A DNA stretch of 64,000 nucleotides from Thioclava arctica (GTDB taxonomy: Bacteria > Pseudomonadota > Alphaproteobacteria > Rhodobacterales > Rhodobacteraceae). Where the stretch lies: contig NZ_JBFRYC010000001.1 in assembly GCF_040892615.1 (NCBI RefSeq), positions 1 to 64,000 of the forward strand. Reading direction: 5' to 3'. A model generated the notes under the pieces. It searched no databases, was not told where the DNA came from, and saw only the letters and a program-made list of their open reading frames with translations. This document shows, one piece after another, positions 57,712 to 64,000 of the stretch. Made by a program: the position numbers and the translations under genes. Position 1 is the first letter of the stretch. The number at the start of each line of letters is the position of its first letter.

Positions 57712-58188
57712 TCAATCCTCAAGATGTTCTTCGCGCTTCTTGTCCACGATCTCGCGCTCTTTCTTTTTGCGAGCGTGGAATTTTTCGCCGTAACCTGCAA
57801 TCTCGGACTCGTCGATGACCTTCTTCGCCTGAGCAAAGATTTCATCTTCTTCTTCGTCCATGTGATGATTGTAATCGTGCTGCAACTTGTGGAATTTGTT
57901 GAGCCAGCCGGGGCTCGACATGTCCATCTCGTTCAGCTCTTCAAGCAATTCATCCAACTCGGCATGTTCCTCAACCGAATGGCGCGCGGCATCTTGGCCC
58001 CAAATCTTGCTCATCAGTTTGGAGTAGAACGTCTCTTCTTCGGCAGCCGCATGCGATTTGATGTCGTAATAAAACGTATTCCACGTTTTCTTGCGCTCAT
58101 CGCTGGCGCCTTCGGTCTTGGCGATCTGGGCCATCAGATCGCGATGATTGTCGTGATCTGCCTTGATTGCATCGTAGATCGAGGTCAT
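57712..58188 (-). CDS. Hemerythrin-like HHE-domain protein
   Basis: The product is 158 residues and mostly helical. Iron ligands of the HHE type are suggested by DHDNHRDLM near residue 11, IKSHAAAEEETFY, HSVEEHAELDELL and HDYNHHMDEEEDEIF. Such proteins bind a di-iron centre and are linked to oxygen, nitric oxide or oxidative-stress responses. The C-terminal 30 residues are highly charged (Lys, Glu and Arg). The Shine-Dalgarno GGAGG is 7 bases before the ATG but is buried in a hairpin. The gene is alone on its strand. Confidence 0.85.
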   Translation of the reverse strand: MTSIYDAIKADHDNHRDLMAQIAKTEGASDERKKTWNTFYYDIKSHAAAEEETFYSKLMSKIWGQDAARHSVEEHAELDELLEELNEMDMSSPGWLNKFHKLQHDYNHHMDEEEDEIFAQAKKVIDESEIAGYGEKFHARKKKEREIVDKKREEHLED

Positions 58189-58195
58189 GGAAATT

Positions 58196-58230
58196 CCTCC
58201 GTTCCATCGAGTATGTGTCGATTACGGAGG
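58196..58230 (-). promoter_or_regulatory. Hairpin sequestering the hemerythrin ribosome binding site
   Basis: On the mRNA strand CCTCCGT (58230-58224) pairs perfectly with ACGGAGG (58202-58196), which contains the Shine-Dalgarno sequence. Inside, ATCGA and TCGAT form a further 5-bp stem with a 7-base loop. The total is 12 bp with one small internal loop. The ATG follows 7 bases after the stem. Melting of the stem would be needed for translation, as in RNA thermometers and other riboregulators. The mode of control is inference. Confidence 0.6.
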
Positions 58231-58289
58231 TAACGTCATGGTGCGCAGGACAGTTCCCGCCATGCGCAAATCGAGTTGTCATAAGCCTA

Positions 58290-58424
58290 TCAAGATAAGA
58301 GCGCGTGCACCGCAGTGGCCGTAATCGAGGCAGCCAGTGCCAGAACGCCAAGCGAAAACGCCGTCCAATGCGCCGCTTGCACGAGGCGCTGATTTTCGAT
58401 CAATTGAATCATTCGTTTGCTCAT
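58290..58424 (-). CDS. Small membrane protein of 44 residues
   Basis: An open frame of 44 codons begins with ATG at 58424, preceded by AGGGAG at proper distance. The product starts with a basic, polar part (MSKRMIQLIENQRLVQ) and then one hydrophobic segment of about 24 residues (roughly residues 21-44) to its end. A single-span inner-membrane microprotein is the best reading. It lies upstream of, and in the same direction as, the hemerythrin gene. No family was recognised. Confidence 0.55.
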   Translation of the reverse strand: MSKRMIQLIENQRLVQAAHWTAFSLGVLALAASITATAVHALLS

Positions 58425-58546
58425 TCCCGTACTCCCTTGGCAGTGGGTATGGCGCTTAATCTCGCGCTGAACTAAGGCAGAACTTGGAAAGAAGTGGTGC
58501 GATTGCGGGGCAAGTGCACGGAGAAATAGGGTTGCAGGAGGCGGCT

Positions 58547-59290
58547 ATGGGCTTGGAATGGGATCATGAATTTGGCGCGGCATTGGGCGATTGGCGCGCG
58601 CCGCCCCATCCCGCGGATGCGCCTGATGCCGTCCTGATCGCGGGCCGTTTCATGCGCCTTGAGCGGTTGCGCCCTGATCACGCTGCGGGATTGTTCGCCG
58701 CGTTCGAGGGGGCAGACGCCGTGTGGGATTACATGCCGCATGGCCCTTTTCCGCATCTGGATGACTTGGCGCGATGGATCACGCAGGCCTCCACATTGCG
58801 CGATCCGTGGTTTTACGCGGTGATCGAGGCTCAAAGCGGCCGTCCTTTGGGCGTTCTCAGCTTCCTGCGTATCAGCCCCGAGATTGGCTCGATCGAACTC
58901 GGCTGGATCACGCTTGCGCCTGCGCTGCAAGGCAAGTGTGCGGCCTCTGAGGCGTTCCTTGCCGCGATCCGATGGGCTTTCGAGGCGGGCTATCGCCGGT
59001 TTGAGTGGAAATGCGATGCGCTTAATCTTGCGTCGCGCCGGGCGGCTCAGCGGTTGGGGCTGAGTTATGAGGGCACCTTCCGTCAGGCGACGATCTACAA
59101 AGGGCGCAACCGCGATACGGCTTGGTTTGCCGCGATTGATGCCGACTGGCCTGCCCTGAGCGTGGCCTATCAGACTTGGCTGGACCCCTCGAATTTTGAT
59201 GCCACAGGAAGGCAGCGCAAGCGCTTGTCTGATCTCACCAAACCGCGTTTGGTGCACGTCGATCCGATCCTTGCAGATCCGCCCGAGTAA
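58547..59290 (+). CDS. GNAT N-acetyltransferase (RimJ/RimL-like)
   Basis: The product is 247 residues from the ATG at 58547, with AGGAGG upstream. A lead segment of about 45 residues precedes the GNAT fold, which shows RLERLRPDHAAGLFAAF, SIELGWITLAPALQG with the acetyl-CoA-binding turn, and FEWKCDALNLASRRAAQRLG at the end, shortened here to NLASRRAAQRLG. The acyl acceptor is unknown. An earlier in-frame ATG at 58484 lacks a binding site. Confidence 0.83.
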   Translation: MGLEWDHEFGAALGDWRAPPHPADAPDAVLIAGRFMRLERLRPDHAAGLFAAFEGADAVWDYMPHGPFPHLDDLARWITQASTLRDPWFYAVIEAQSGRPLGVLSFLRISPEIGSIELGWITLAPALQGKCAASEAFLAAIRWAFEAGYRRFEWKCDALNLASRRAAQRLGLSYEGTFRQATIYKGRNRDTAWFAAIDADWPALSVAYQTWLDPSNFDATGRQRKRLSDLTKPRLVHVDPILADPPE

Positions 59291-59317
59291 CATCGCAACG
59301 GCGCGCCGCAATTTGCC

Positions 59318-60028
59318 CTAGAACGTAGTGCCAGCGGCGAGGCGATCGGCCACCAGCCCGCTGACATGGCGAAAGTCCTCGCGCGACGGGCCCCCTTTGC
59401 GTGCGAGCCGTTGCGCGGCCTCGCCCAAGGCCAGATCATGAGCCGATAGCGCGACCCCTGCCAAAAAATGCGCCGCATAGGGCATTACATGACTGTTTGG
59501 ACCTTCGCGCAATACCTCTGCCATATGTTGCAAATCATCGCGCAAGGCGATCGGGTCGGGTTCCACAACCGTATCGCTGAGGGCGCGCAGACCTTGAGGG
59601 CGCAACTCCGCAGGCAACGCATTCAGAATGGCTTGCTGGAATTCGGCGAGGCTTTCGACGGGTTTTTCCAAAAACCCATCTGCCCCCGCCGCCATCGCAT
59701 CACCGCGCAACCCGCTATCGCCCGAAATGCCCAAAACCACGGGCACAGCCGGCACCATCTGGCGGATTGCCGCAATCAGATCACCGCCCGAGCCATCGGG
59801 CAGGCCCATATCGACGATTACCACGCTGGGGCGATAGACCTGCAAATGGCGATATGCCGAGGCCAGACAATCCGCCCTGCGGATGCGCGCGCCTGATCGC
59901 AAACACAACAAGCGCACCGCTTCAGACGCAAAGCGGCTGTCTTCCACAAGCAAAACGGTGAGGCCCATCAGCGGGCGTTCAGCCGTTGCACTGCGCGGTA
60001 CAAGAAAGGTCGTGAGATCATCTGCCAT
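59318..60028 (-). CDS. Response regulator with unassigned C-terminal domain
   Basis: The product is 236 residues. A receiver domain runs from about residue 22 to 140. VLLVEDSR gives the acidic pair, VVIVDMGLPDGSG holds the phosphorylated Asp, and LEKPVES holds the conserved Lys. The C-terminal 95 residues are helical, with no recognised DNA-binding or enzyme motif. Start at 60028 or at the ATG at 59968, which begins just before the receiver. No histidine kinase is adjacent. Confidence 0.8.
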   Translation of the reverse strand: MADDLTTFLVPRSATAERPLMGLTVLLVEDSRFASEAVRLLCLRSGARIRRADCLASAYRHLQVYRPSVVIVDMGLPDGSGGDLIAAIRQMVPAVPVVLGISGDSGLRGDAMAAGADGFLEKPVESLAEFQQAILNALPAELRPQGLRALSDTVVEPDPIALRDDLQHMAEVLREGPNSHVMPYAAHFLAGVALSAHDLALGEAAQRLARKGGPSREDFRHVSGLVADRLAAGTTF

Positions 60029-60110
60029 TTTGTCACCCAGTCAGATTCGCCAATTCCGTTACAGTAGGGGGTAAACTGCCTAACAGCGGGTTAACGCCAC
60101 TTCGCCACAC

Positions 60111-60145
60111 TTGCGCTGTTGCGCACACGCCTTTACCCCTAGGTG
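60111..60145 (+). promoter_or_regulatory. Putative mce promoter
   Basis: TTGCGC (60111-60116) with TACCCC 17 bp later, or TGTTGC (60117-60122) with TAGGTG (60140-60145) 17 bp later, overlap each other. Either would give a leader of 20-30 bases. Confidence 0.35.
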
Positions 60146-60170
60146 CGATCCGCATGTAAGGGAGGCCCAG

Positions 60171-60575
60171 ATGATCGGACGCTTGAACCATGTCGCCATT
60201 GCCGTGCCCGACCTCGAGGCCGCCTCGGCGCAATATCGCGACACGCTGGGCGCTCAGGTGGGGCCTGCGCAAGATGAACCCGATCACGGCGTGACCGTGG
60301 TCTTCATCGAACTGCCCAACACCAAGATCGAACTGCTCTATCCACTGGGGGAGAACTCTCCGATCCAAGGATTTCTTGACAAGAACCCCGCCGGGGGCAT
60401 CCACCACATCTGCTACGAGGTCGAGGATATTCTGGCGGCGCGCGACAAGCTGCGCGATCAGGGCGCGCGGGTGCTGGGCACGGGCGAGCCTAAGATCGGC
60501 GCGCATGGCAAGCCGGTGCTGTTTTTGCACCCCAAGGATTTCAACGGCTGCCTCGTTGAATTGGAGCAGGTCTGA
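60171..60575 (+). CDS. mce: Methylmalonyl-CoA epimerase
   Basis: It interconverts the two stereoisomers of methylmalonyl-CoA in the propionyl-CoA pathway. The product is 134 residues from the ATG at 60171, with GGGAGG upstream. Two VOC-fold halves carry metal ligands: His7 in RLNHVAIAVPDLE, IHHICYEVED, and Glu in CLVELEQV. It shares one base with the next gene. Confidence 0.93.
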   Translation: MIGRLNHVAIAVPDLEAASAQYRDTLGAQVGPAQDEPDHGVTVVFIELPNTKIELLYPLGENSPIQGFLDKNPAGGIHHICYEVEDILAARDKLRDQGARVLGTGEPKIGAHGKPVLFLHPKDFNGCLVELEQV

Positions 60576-60844
60576 TGAACCTTACCGGCGGTATCATTCT
60601 GTTCGCAGTGATCTGGTTCTTGGTGTTTTTCGTGGTGCTGCCGCTTCGGCTCAAGACGCAGGGCGATGTGGATCAGATCGTGCCGGGCACGCAGGCGGGC
60701 GCCCCTCATGAGGCGCATCTCGGGGCCAAGGTGAAAATCACTACTGTGGTGACGGTCGTGCTGTGGGCGGTGATCGCGACGGTGTTGCTGTCGGGGATCA
60801 TCACGCTTGAGGATATCGACTTTTTCGGCCAGTTGCGCCATTAA
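60575..60844 (+). CDS. DUF1467 small membrane protein
   Basis: The product is 89 residues with two membrane segments (about 5-24 and 55-75). The family signature FVVLPLRLKTQGD follows the first segment. DUF1467 genes commonly follow mce in alphaproteobacteria; their function is unknown. The start overlaps the mce stop (TGATG). Confidence 0.88.
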   Translation: MNLTGGIILFAVIWFLVFFVVLPLRLKTQGDVDQIVPGTQAGAPHEAHLGAKVKITTVVTVVLWAVIATVLLSGIITLEDIDFFGQLRH

Positions 60845-60924
60845 GGGGCGCGTGGCGAAAAGGTTGAAAAATTTAAGCTCGGCACGTTTTCTACCGTGTT
60901 TCCGGATAAAAAGGTTGAAAAACG

Positions 60925-61620
60925 TTAACCGCGCCGCCCAGTGACCGCGTGAAACAAATGCGTAAACCCAGCAGCGCCCAGCACTGGCACGAAGAGATTC
61001 AGGATCGGAATCGACAGCGGCACCGCCATCAGCGCCCCGGCCATCCAGACGGTCAGTTTGTGACGCTGATACAAGGCGCGCGCTGCGTCGCGCTCCATCC
61101 GGCGCTGGGCGGCCATCTGGAAATATTCCCGTCCCAGCAGATAGCCGTTGAGGCCAAAAAACAGAAAGGGCGCAAGCGGGATGACGAAGGGATAAATCAT
61201 CAGCGCGATCAGGTTCGCCACGACGATCACCCCAAAGAAGCGCAGCGTGTCGGCAAAGCTCTCGGTGAGGCTGAGTTTGCGCACTGGGGGAAGCGTTGGA
61301 TAGTGTTCATTCTCGACCAATTCCGCCACATCCTCGAGGAAAAACCCGGTGAATGCCGAAGCGACGGGCACCATCAAGAACATCGAGGCGAACAGCATGA
61401 TCCCGGCCGACACAATCGAAAGTGCGGTGTCGATATGGCCGATCTCGCCGATGAAAGGCAGCGAGAAACTGTCCGGGACCAGCCAGCCGATCAGCCACAC
61501 CATCGCGAGATAGATCGCGATCAGCAGACCCAGCGACAGGGCCACGCCGATGCCAACGATTTTCATCGCACCGGGGCGCAGTAAATCACCCCAGGCCTTA
61601 ACGTAACTGGTGATGATCAT
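60925..61620 (-). CDS. EI24/CysZ-like membrane protein
   Basis: The product is 231 residues with about five hydrophobic segments. The EI24-type region is seen in FADTLRFFGVIVVANLIALM and PFLFFGLNGYLLGREYF. E. coli CysZ of this superfamily moves sulfate, but a sulfate role cannot be assumed. The start overlaps the nitroreductase stop by 4 bases, so the two are co-translated. Confidence 0.82.
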   Translation of the reverse strand: MIITSYVKAWGDLLRPGAMKIVGIGVALSLGLLIAIYLAMVWLIGWLVPDSFSLPFIGEIGHIDTALSIVSAGIMLFASMFLMVPVASAFTGFFLEDVAELVENEHYPTLPPVRKLSLTESFADTLRFFGVIVVANLIALMIYPFVIPLAPFLFFGLNGYLLGREYFQMAAQRRMERDAARALYQRHKLTVWMAGALMAVPLSIPILNLFVPVLGAAGFTHLFHAVTGRRG

Positions 61621-62219
61621 TCCGAAATCCAGCTAGTGATGGCGTTGAGATCGGGGCGCGGACGGTCGGGCGGCGTCACGCCCTCGGTGCCCAGATGCAC
61701 GAAGCCCGCGACCAGTTCGCCCGGCGCTAATCCCAATAGATCTTCGCCAAAAGCGACATCATGTGCGGCCCAGCCGGTCAGCCAGTTGGCACCCCAACCC
61801 GCAGCCAGCGCGCCATTTAATAGCGACAGGCATACTGCACCGGCGGACAAAACCTGTTCGATTTCCGGGACTTTCTCGCTGGCTTTGGGCGAGAAGATCA
61901 CCGCGACACAAAGTTGACTGTCCAAGAATTGCTTGCCGGCCTTGGCGACTTTCTCTTCGGGTAGACCTTGCGCGCGCGCACGCGTTTCGGCCTCGGCGCC
62001 CAAACGTTGCGCGGCCGCGCGCGTAATCACGATGAACCGCCACGGCTCCAGCTTGCCATGATCGGGCGTGCGTGCGCCTGCCTGCAAAATCTCATGCAAC
62101 TGCGTGGCATCGGGGGCAGGGGCCACCAAGGTTTTGGCCGGGCGTGAGCGGCGCGACAGCAGGAAATCCAGCGCGGTTTGATTGCGCGTGGCAGGGTTCA
62201 CGGGTTGGGTCTCGGGCAT
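61617..62219 (-). CDS. Nitroreductase-family protein (YdjA-like)
   Basis: The product is 200 residues from the ATG at 62219, with GGAGAG upstream. FLLSRRSRPAKTLVAP is the FMN-contact start, ARTPDHGKLEPWRFIV is the YdjA-type motif, and GWGANWLTGW follows. An FMN-dependent NAD(P)H oxidoreductase is expected; the substrate is unknown. Confidence 0.87.
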   Translation of the reverse strand: MPETQPVNPATRNQTALDFLLSRRSRPAKTLVAPAPDATQLHEILQAGARTPDHGKLEPWRFIVITRAAAQRLGAEAETRARAQGLPEEKVAKAGKQFLDSQLCVAVIFSPKASEKVPEIEQVLSAGAVCLSLLNGALAAGWGANWLTGWAAHDVAFGEDLLGLAPGELVAGFVHLGTEGVTPPDRPRPDLNAITSWISE

Positions 62220-62348
62220 CGAACTCTCCACTGATTTGGCTTGGATATCGGACGGGGCGGGACAAATTGCAACCGCGCAGGGCGCGCTTTCTTATGTGCG
62301 CAGGCGCTAGCTTGTGTGCGCAGGTGTTGGGGCTATGCTGTTGGGGTC

Positions 62349-62597
62349 ATGACGGATTTGTCCCATCTTGCGATCTCGGGCGCTGAAATTTCGCTGCGGG
62401 TCACACCGAAAGCCTCGCGCAATGAGATTCGCGTGGGTGAAGACGGATTGCGGGCCTATGTGACGGTGGTGCCCGAAGCTGGCAAAGCCAATGCTGCAGT
62501 GCAAAAAATGCTGGCCAAGGCGCTGGGCGTGGCCAAGACGCGCCTGACACTGATTCGGGGCGAAACCGCGCGCGACAAGGTGTTTCGCCTAGATTGA
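62349..62597 (+). CDS. UPF0235 (DUF167, YggU-like) protein
   Basis: The product is 82 residues from the ATG at 62349. LRVTPKASRNEI, VPEAGKANAAVQKMLAKALG and LIRGETARDKVFRL are diagnostic. The family is widely conserved and has no known function. Its 3' end is 3 bases from the convergent neighbour's stop. Confidence 0.9.
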   Translation: MTDLSHLAISGAEISLRVTPKASRNEIRVGEDGLRAYVTVVPEAGKANAAVQKMLAKALGVAKTRLTLIRGETARDKVFRLD

Positions 62598-62600
62598 GCG

Positions 62601-62873
62601 TCAGCTTTTTGCGTCAGGCTCGGTTGTCTCGTTAGCTTGGCGCAATCGATACACACCCTCGGGCAGGTTCAACGCCGCTGCCAACTCGCGCAATTGCGCA
62701 TGCGAGAAGGTGATGGATTGCACCTGATCGGTCTGCTCATCAAGCTGCTCAACCACCACGCAATCCTCAAAGGAGGTGATTGTCACATCCTCTTGCAGAT
62801 AGTCGCGTGGATCTGTGCCCTCATCAACAAGGGTGATTACGGTCGCGTCGAATTCGTGTTCAATGGTAAACAT
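62601..62873 (-). CDS. Small acidic protein of unknown function
   Basis: The product is 90 residues and acidic, starting MFTIEHEFDATVITLVDEG. It has a beta-rich N-terminal half and the charged segment SFEDCVVVEQLDEQ. No domain was recognised. The reading frame and codon use look genuine, and the gene fits neatly between two neighbours. It is convergent with the YggU-type gene. Confidence 0.65.
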   Translation of the reverse strand: MFTIEHEFDATVITLVDEGTDPRDYLQEDVTITSFEDCVVVEQLDEQTDQVQSITFSHAQLRELAAALNLPEGVYRLRQANETTEPDAKS

Positions 62874-63003
62874 ACCGCCATGCTAGCGTGCCACGCGCCG
62901 CGCCGGAAGCGAAAAACACCAGCGCGTGGGCTTGGGGATGGCGCGCCCTGCCAGAGGCGATAGAGTGCGCTTGCGATCGTCGTTTTTGCCCCATGAGTGT
63001 CCC

Positions 63004-63765
63004 ATGACCTTGCCGCGCCTTGCTGCCCGTTTGATCCCCGTGCTGCTGATGGCGGTTTTGGCGGGCTGTGCGCTGCCTGTGCCGCCGACCGAGCCCGCCC
63101 CCTTGCCCCCGATCTCCCCCGAGGTGCAGGCCAAAGCCGAGCGCGCGGTGGATCAGTTGGTCAGCGTCGCGCGCCGGATGGAGCCGGTGATCGAAACCGA
63201 ATGCCGGGCGCGTTCGCGGGGGCGCAATTGCAACTATCGTCTGGTGGTTGATGACCGCGTCGATCTGCCCCCCAACGCCTTTCAGACCGAGGATCTCCGC
63301 GGTCGCCCGGTGATCGGCGTGACGCTGGCGATGATTGCCGAGGTGCATAGCGCCGATGAGCTGGCCTTTGTGCTGGGCCATGAGGCGGCGCATCATATTG
63401 CGGGCCATATTTCATCGCGTGAGCGCGACGCCCAAGAAGGGGCGCAGATCTTGGCCAAGATGGTGCGTGCGCAGGGGGCGGATCCGCGCACCGTGGCCGA
63501 GGCGCGCAAGGCGGGTGCGGAAATGGGCAGTCGACTTTTTGCCAAGGATTATGAGTTGGAGGCCGACAGGCTGGGCACGATCATCACATGGGATGCGGGG
63601 TATGATCCGCTCAAGGGGGCTGCGTTTTTCCGCCGTTTGCCGGACCCGGAAGAAACCGTTCTGGGTACGCATCCGGCCAATGCGCTGCGTCTGGATGTGG
63701 TCGCCAAGACCGTCGCCGAGCTGCGCGCGGGAACCATAACCGGCTCTGGGGGATTGCTGAAGTGA
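63004..63765 (+). CDS. M48-family lipoprotein metalloprotease
   Basis: The product is 253 residues from the ATG at 63004. A lipoprotein signal ends in VLAGCA. The M48 zinc motif is HEAAHH (in LGHEAAHHIAGH) and the third ligand Glu is in YELEADRLGT. It resembles Oma1/BepA/LoiP-type proteases, which control the quality of envelope proteins. It would be anchored in the membrane facing the periplasm. Confidence 0.9.
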   Translation: MTLPRLAARLIPVLLMAVLAGCALPVPPTEPAPLPPISPEVQAKAERAVDQLVSVARRMEPVIETECRARSRGRNCNYRLVVDDRVDLPPNAFQTEDLRGRPVIGVTLAMIAEVHSADELAFVLGHEAAHHIAGHISSRERDAQEGAQILAKMVRAQGADPRTVAEARKAGAEMGSRLFAKDYELEADRLGTIITWDAGYDPLKGAAFFRRLPDPEETVLGTHPANALRLDVVAKTVAELRAGTITGSGGLLK

Positions 63766-63799
63766 GACGCGCGACAGACGCGTCGTAACAGGGGGACGC

Positions 63800-64000
63800 A
63801 TGATGAGCTTATCCAGTCTGCGCTGGCGGCTGCGCGTGATCTTGCGCGAAATCTGGGTGCGCGTGACCGCATTCGGAGTGCTGGGCATCATAACGGCGCT
63901 GGGCTCGGCCGGGTTTGGCCATCTGCTGCCCGGGGATTTAGGTCTCAAGATGGGCGCGGATTCGGTTGAGCCGATCCTGAAGATCATGGCGACAGCGATG
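63800..64000 (+). CDS. DUF2254 membrane protein, N-terminal part (runs off the window)
   Basis: The frame starts at ATG 63800 (a second ATG follows at once) with GGGGGA upstream and stays open to the end of the window, giving 67 residues. It begins with a basic segment (LRWRLRVILREIWVRV) and then a first membrane segment (TAFGVLGIITALGSAGF), followed by a loop with PILKIMATAM. This matches the start of DUF2254 proteins, large membrane proteins of unknown function. Confidence 0.65.
   Translation, partial: MMSLSSLRWRLRVILREIWVRVTAFGVLGIITALGSAGFGHLLPGDLGLKMGADSVEPILKIMATAM

Noticed and set aside
1..64000. CRISPR array, insertion sequence, prophage or integrase
   Set aside because: No regularly spaced direct repeats, transposase-like or integrase-like frames or terminal inverted repeats were seen anywhere in the window.

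Overview
The window is a piece of chromosome from an alphaproteobacterium, most probably a member of the Rhodobacteraceae (Rhodobacterales). This is inferred from the gene set: a tuf-S10-spc-alpha ribosomal cluster without rpsD between rpsK and rpoA, an Aap/Bzt-type amino-acid transporter, an ATP12-type F1 chaperone, a FYDLN-acid protein, an mce-DUF1467 pair, an inactive dihydroorotase next to pyrB, and a short GC-rich intergenic repeat of a kind familiar from this family. The DNA is GC-rich and densely coding throughout.

Positions 1-19340 hold the ribosomal protein cluster: the 3' part of tuf, rpsJ-rplC-rplD-rplW, rplB-rpsS-rplV-rpsC-rplP, rpmC-rpsQ-rplN-rplX-rplE-rpsN-rpsH-rplF-rplR-rpsE-rpmD, rplO-secY-adk, and rpsM-rpsK-rpoA-rplQ. 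The cluster is interrupted three times by genes that do not belong to it: a secreted SH3-domain protein between rplW and rplB, a PD-(D/E)XK nuclease-like gene plus a 2OG-Fe(II) oxygenase-like gene between rplP and rpmC, and marC between rpmD and rplO. Terminators close the upstream blocks, and new promoter-like sites open the downstream ones at rpmC, rplO, rpsM and rplQ. The Shine-Dalgarno sequence of rpsJ lies in a perfect 8-bp stem.

Positions 19341-29850 carry a luxR-luxI quorum-sensing pair, rarA, a tightly overlapping crcB-rluC-HAD phosphatase-atp12 cassette, and the four-gene amino-acid ABC transporter aapJQMP. Positions 29850-36230 hold a reverse-strand group (argB, a two-cluster ferredoxin-like protein, a SixA-like phosphatase), then an SDR oxidoreductase, rsgA, tRNA-Ala(GGC) with a clear promoter, a FYDLN-acid protein, a YgjP/SprT-like metalloprotease and a GntR/FCD regulator with a TGTGATCACA operator candidate.

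Positions 36230-49350 contain a reverse-strand operon (pyrB, a small bPH-like membrane protein, pseudo-dihydroorotase, plsY, DUF805), a family-4-like uracil-DNA glycosylase, an RND efflux adaptor and pump, a lone DsbD N-terminal-domain protein, YqgE, an AhpD-like protein and a GH25 lipoprotein. Positions 49351-64000 contain carB, a GT87-type membrane glycosyltransferase, cfa, aspS, a hemerythrin-like gene whose ribosome binding site is buried in a strong hairpin, a 44-residue membrane microprotein, a GNAT, a response regulator, mce-DUF1467, EI24/CysZ-like and nitroreductase genes, a YggU-type protein, an M48 lipoprotein protease and the start of a DUF2254 gene.

Most of the window is housekeeping. 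The observations that look most worth following are the ribosome-binding-site-sequestering hairpins at rpsJ and at the hemerythrin gene, the 2OG oxygenase with a lysine-rich tail beside rplP, the set of promoters with 17-bp spacers and no T at the last -10 position, the inactive dihydroorotase, and the head-to-head copies of the intergenic repeat.
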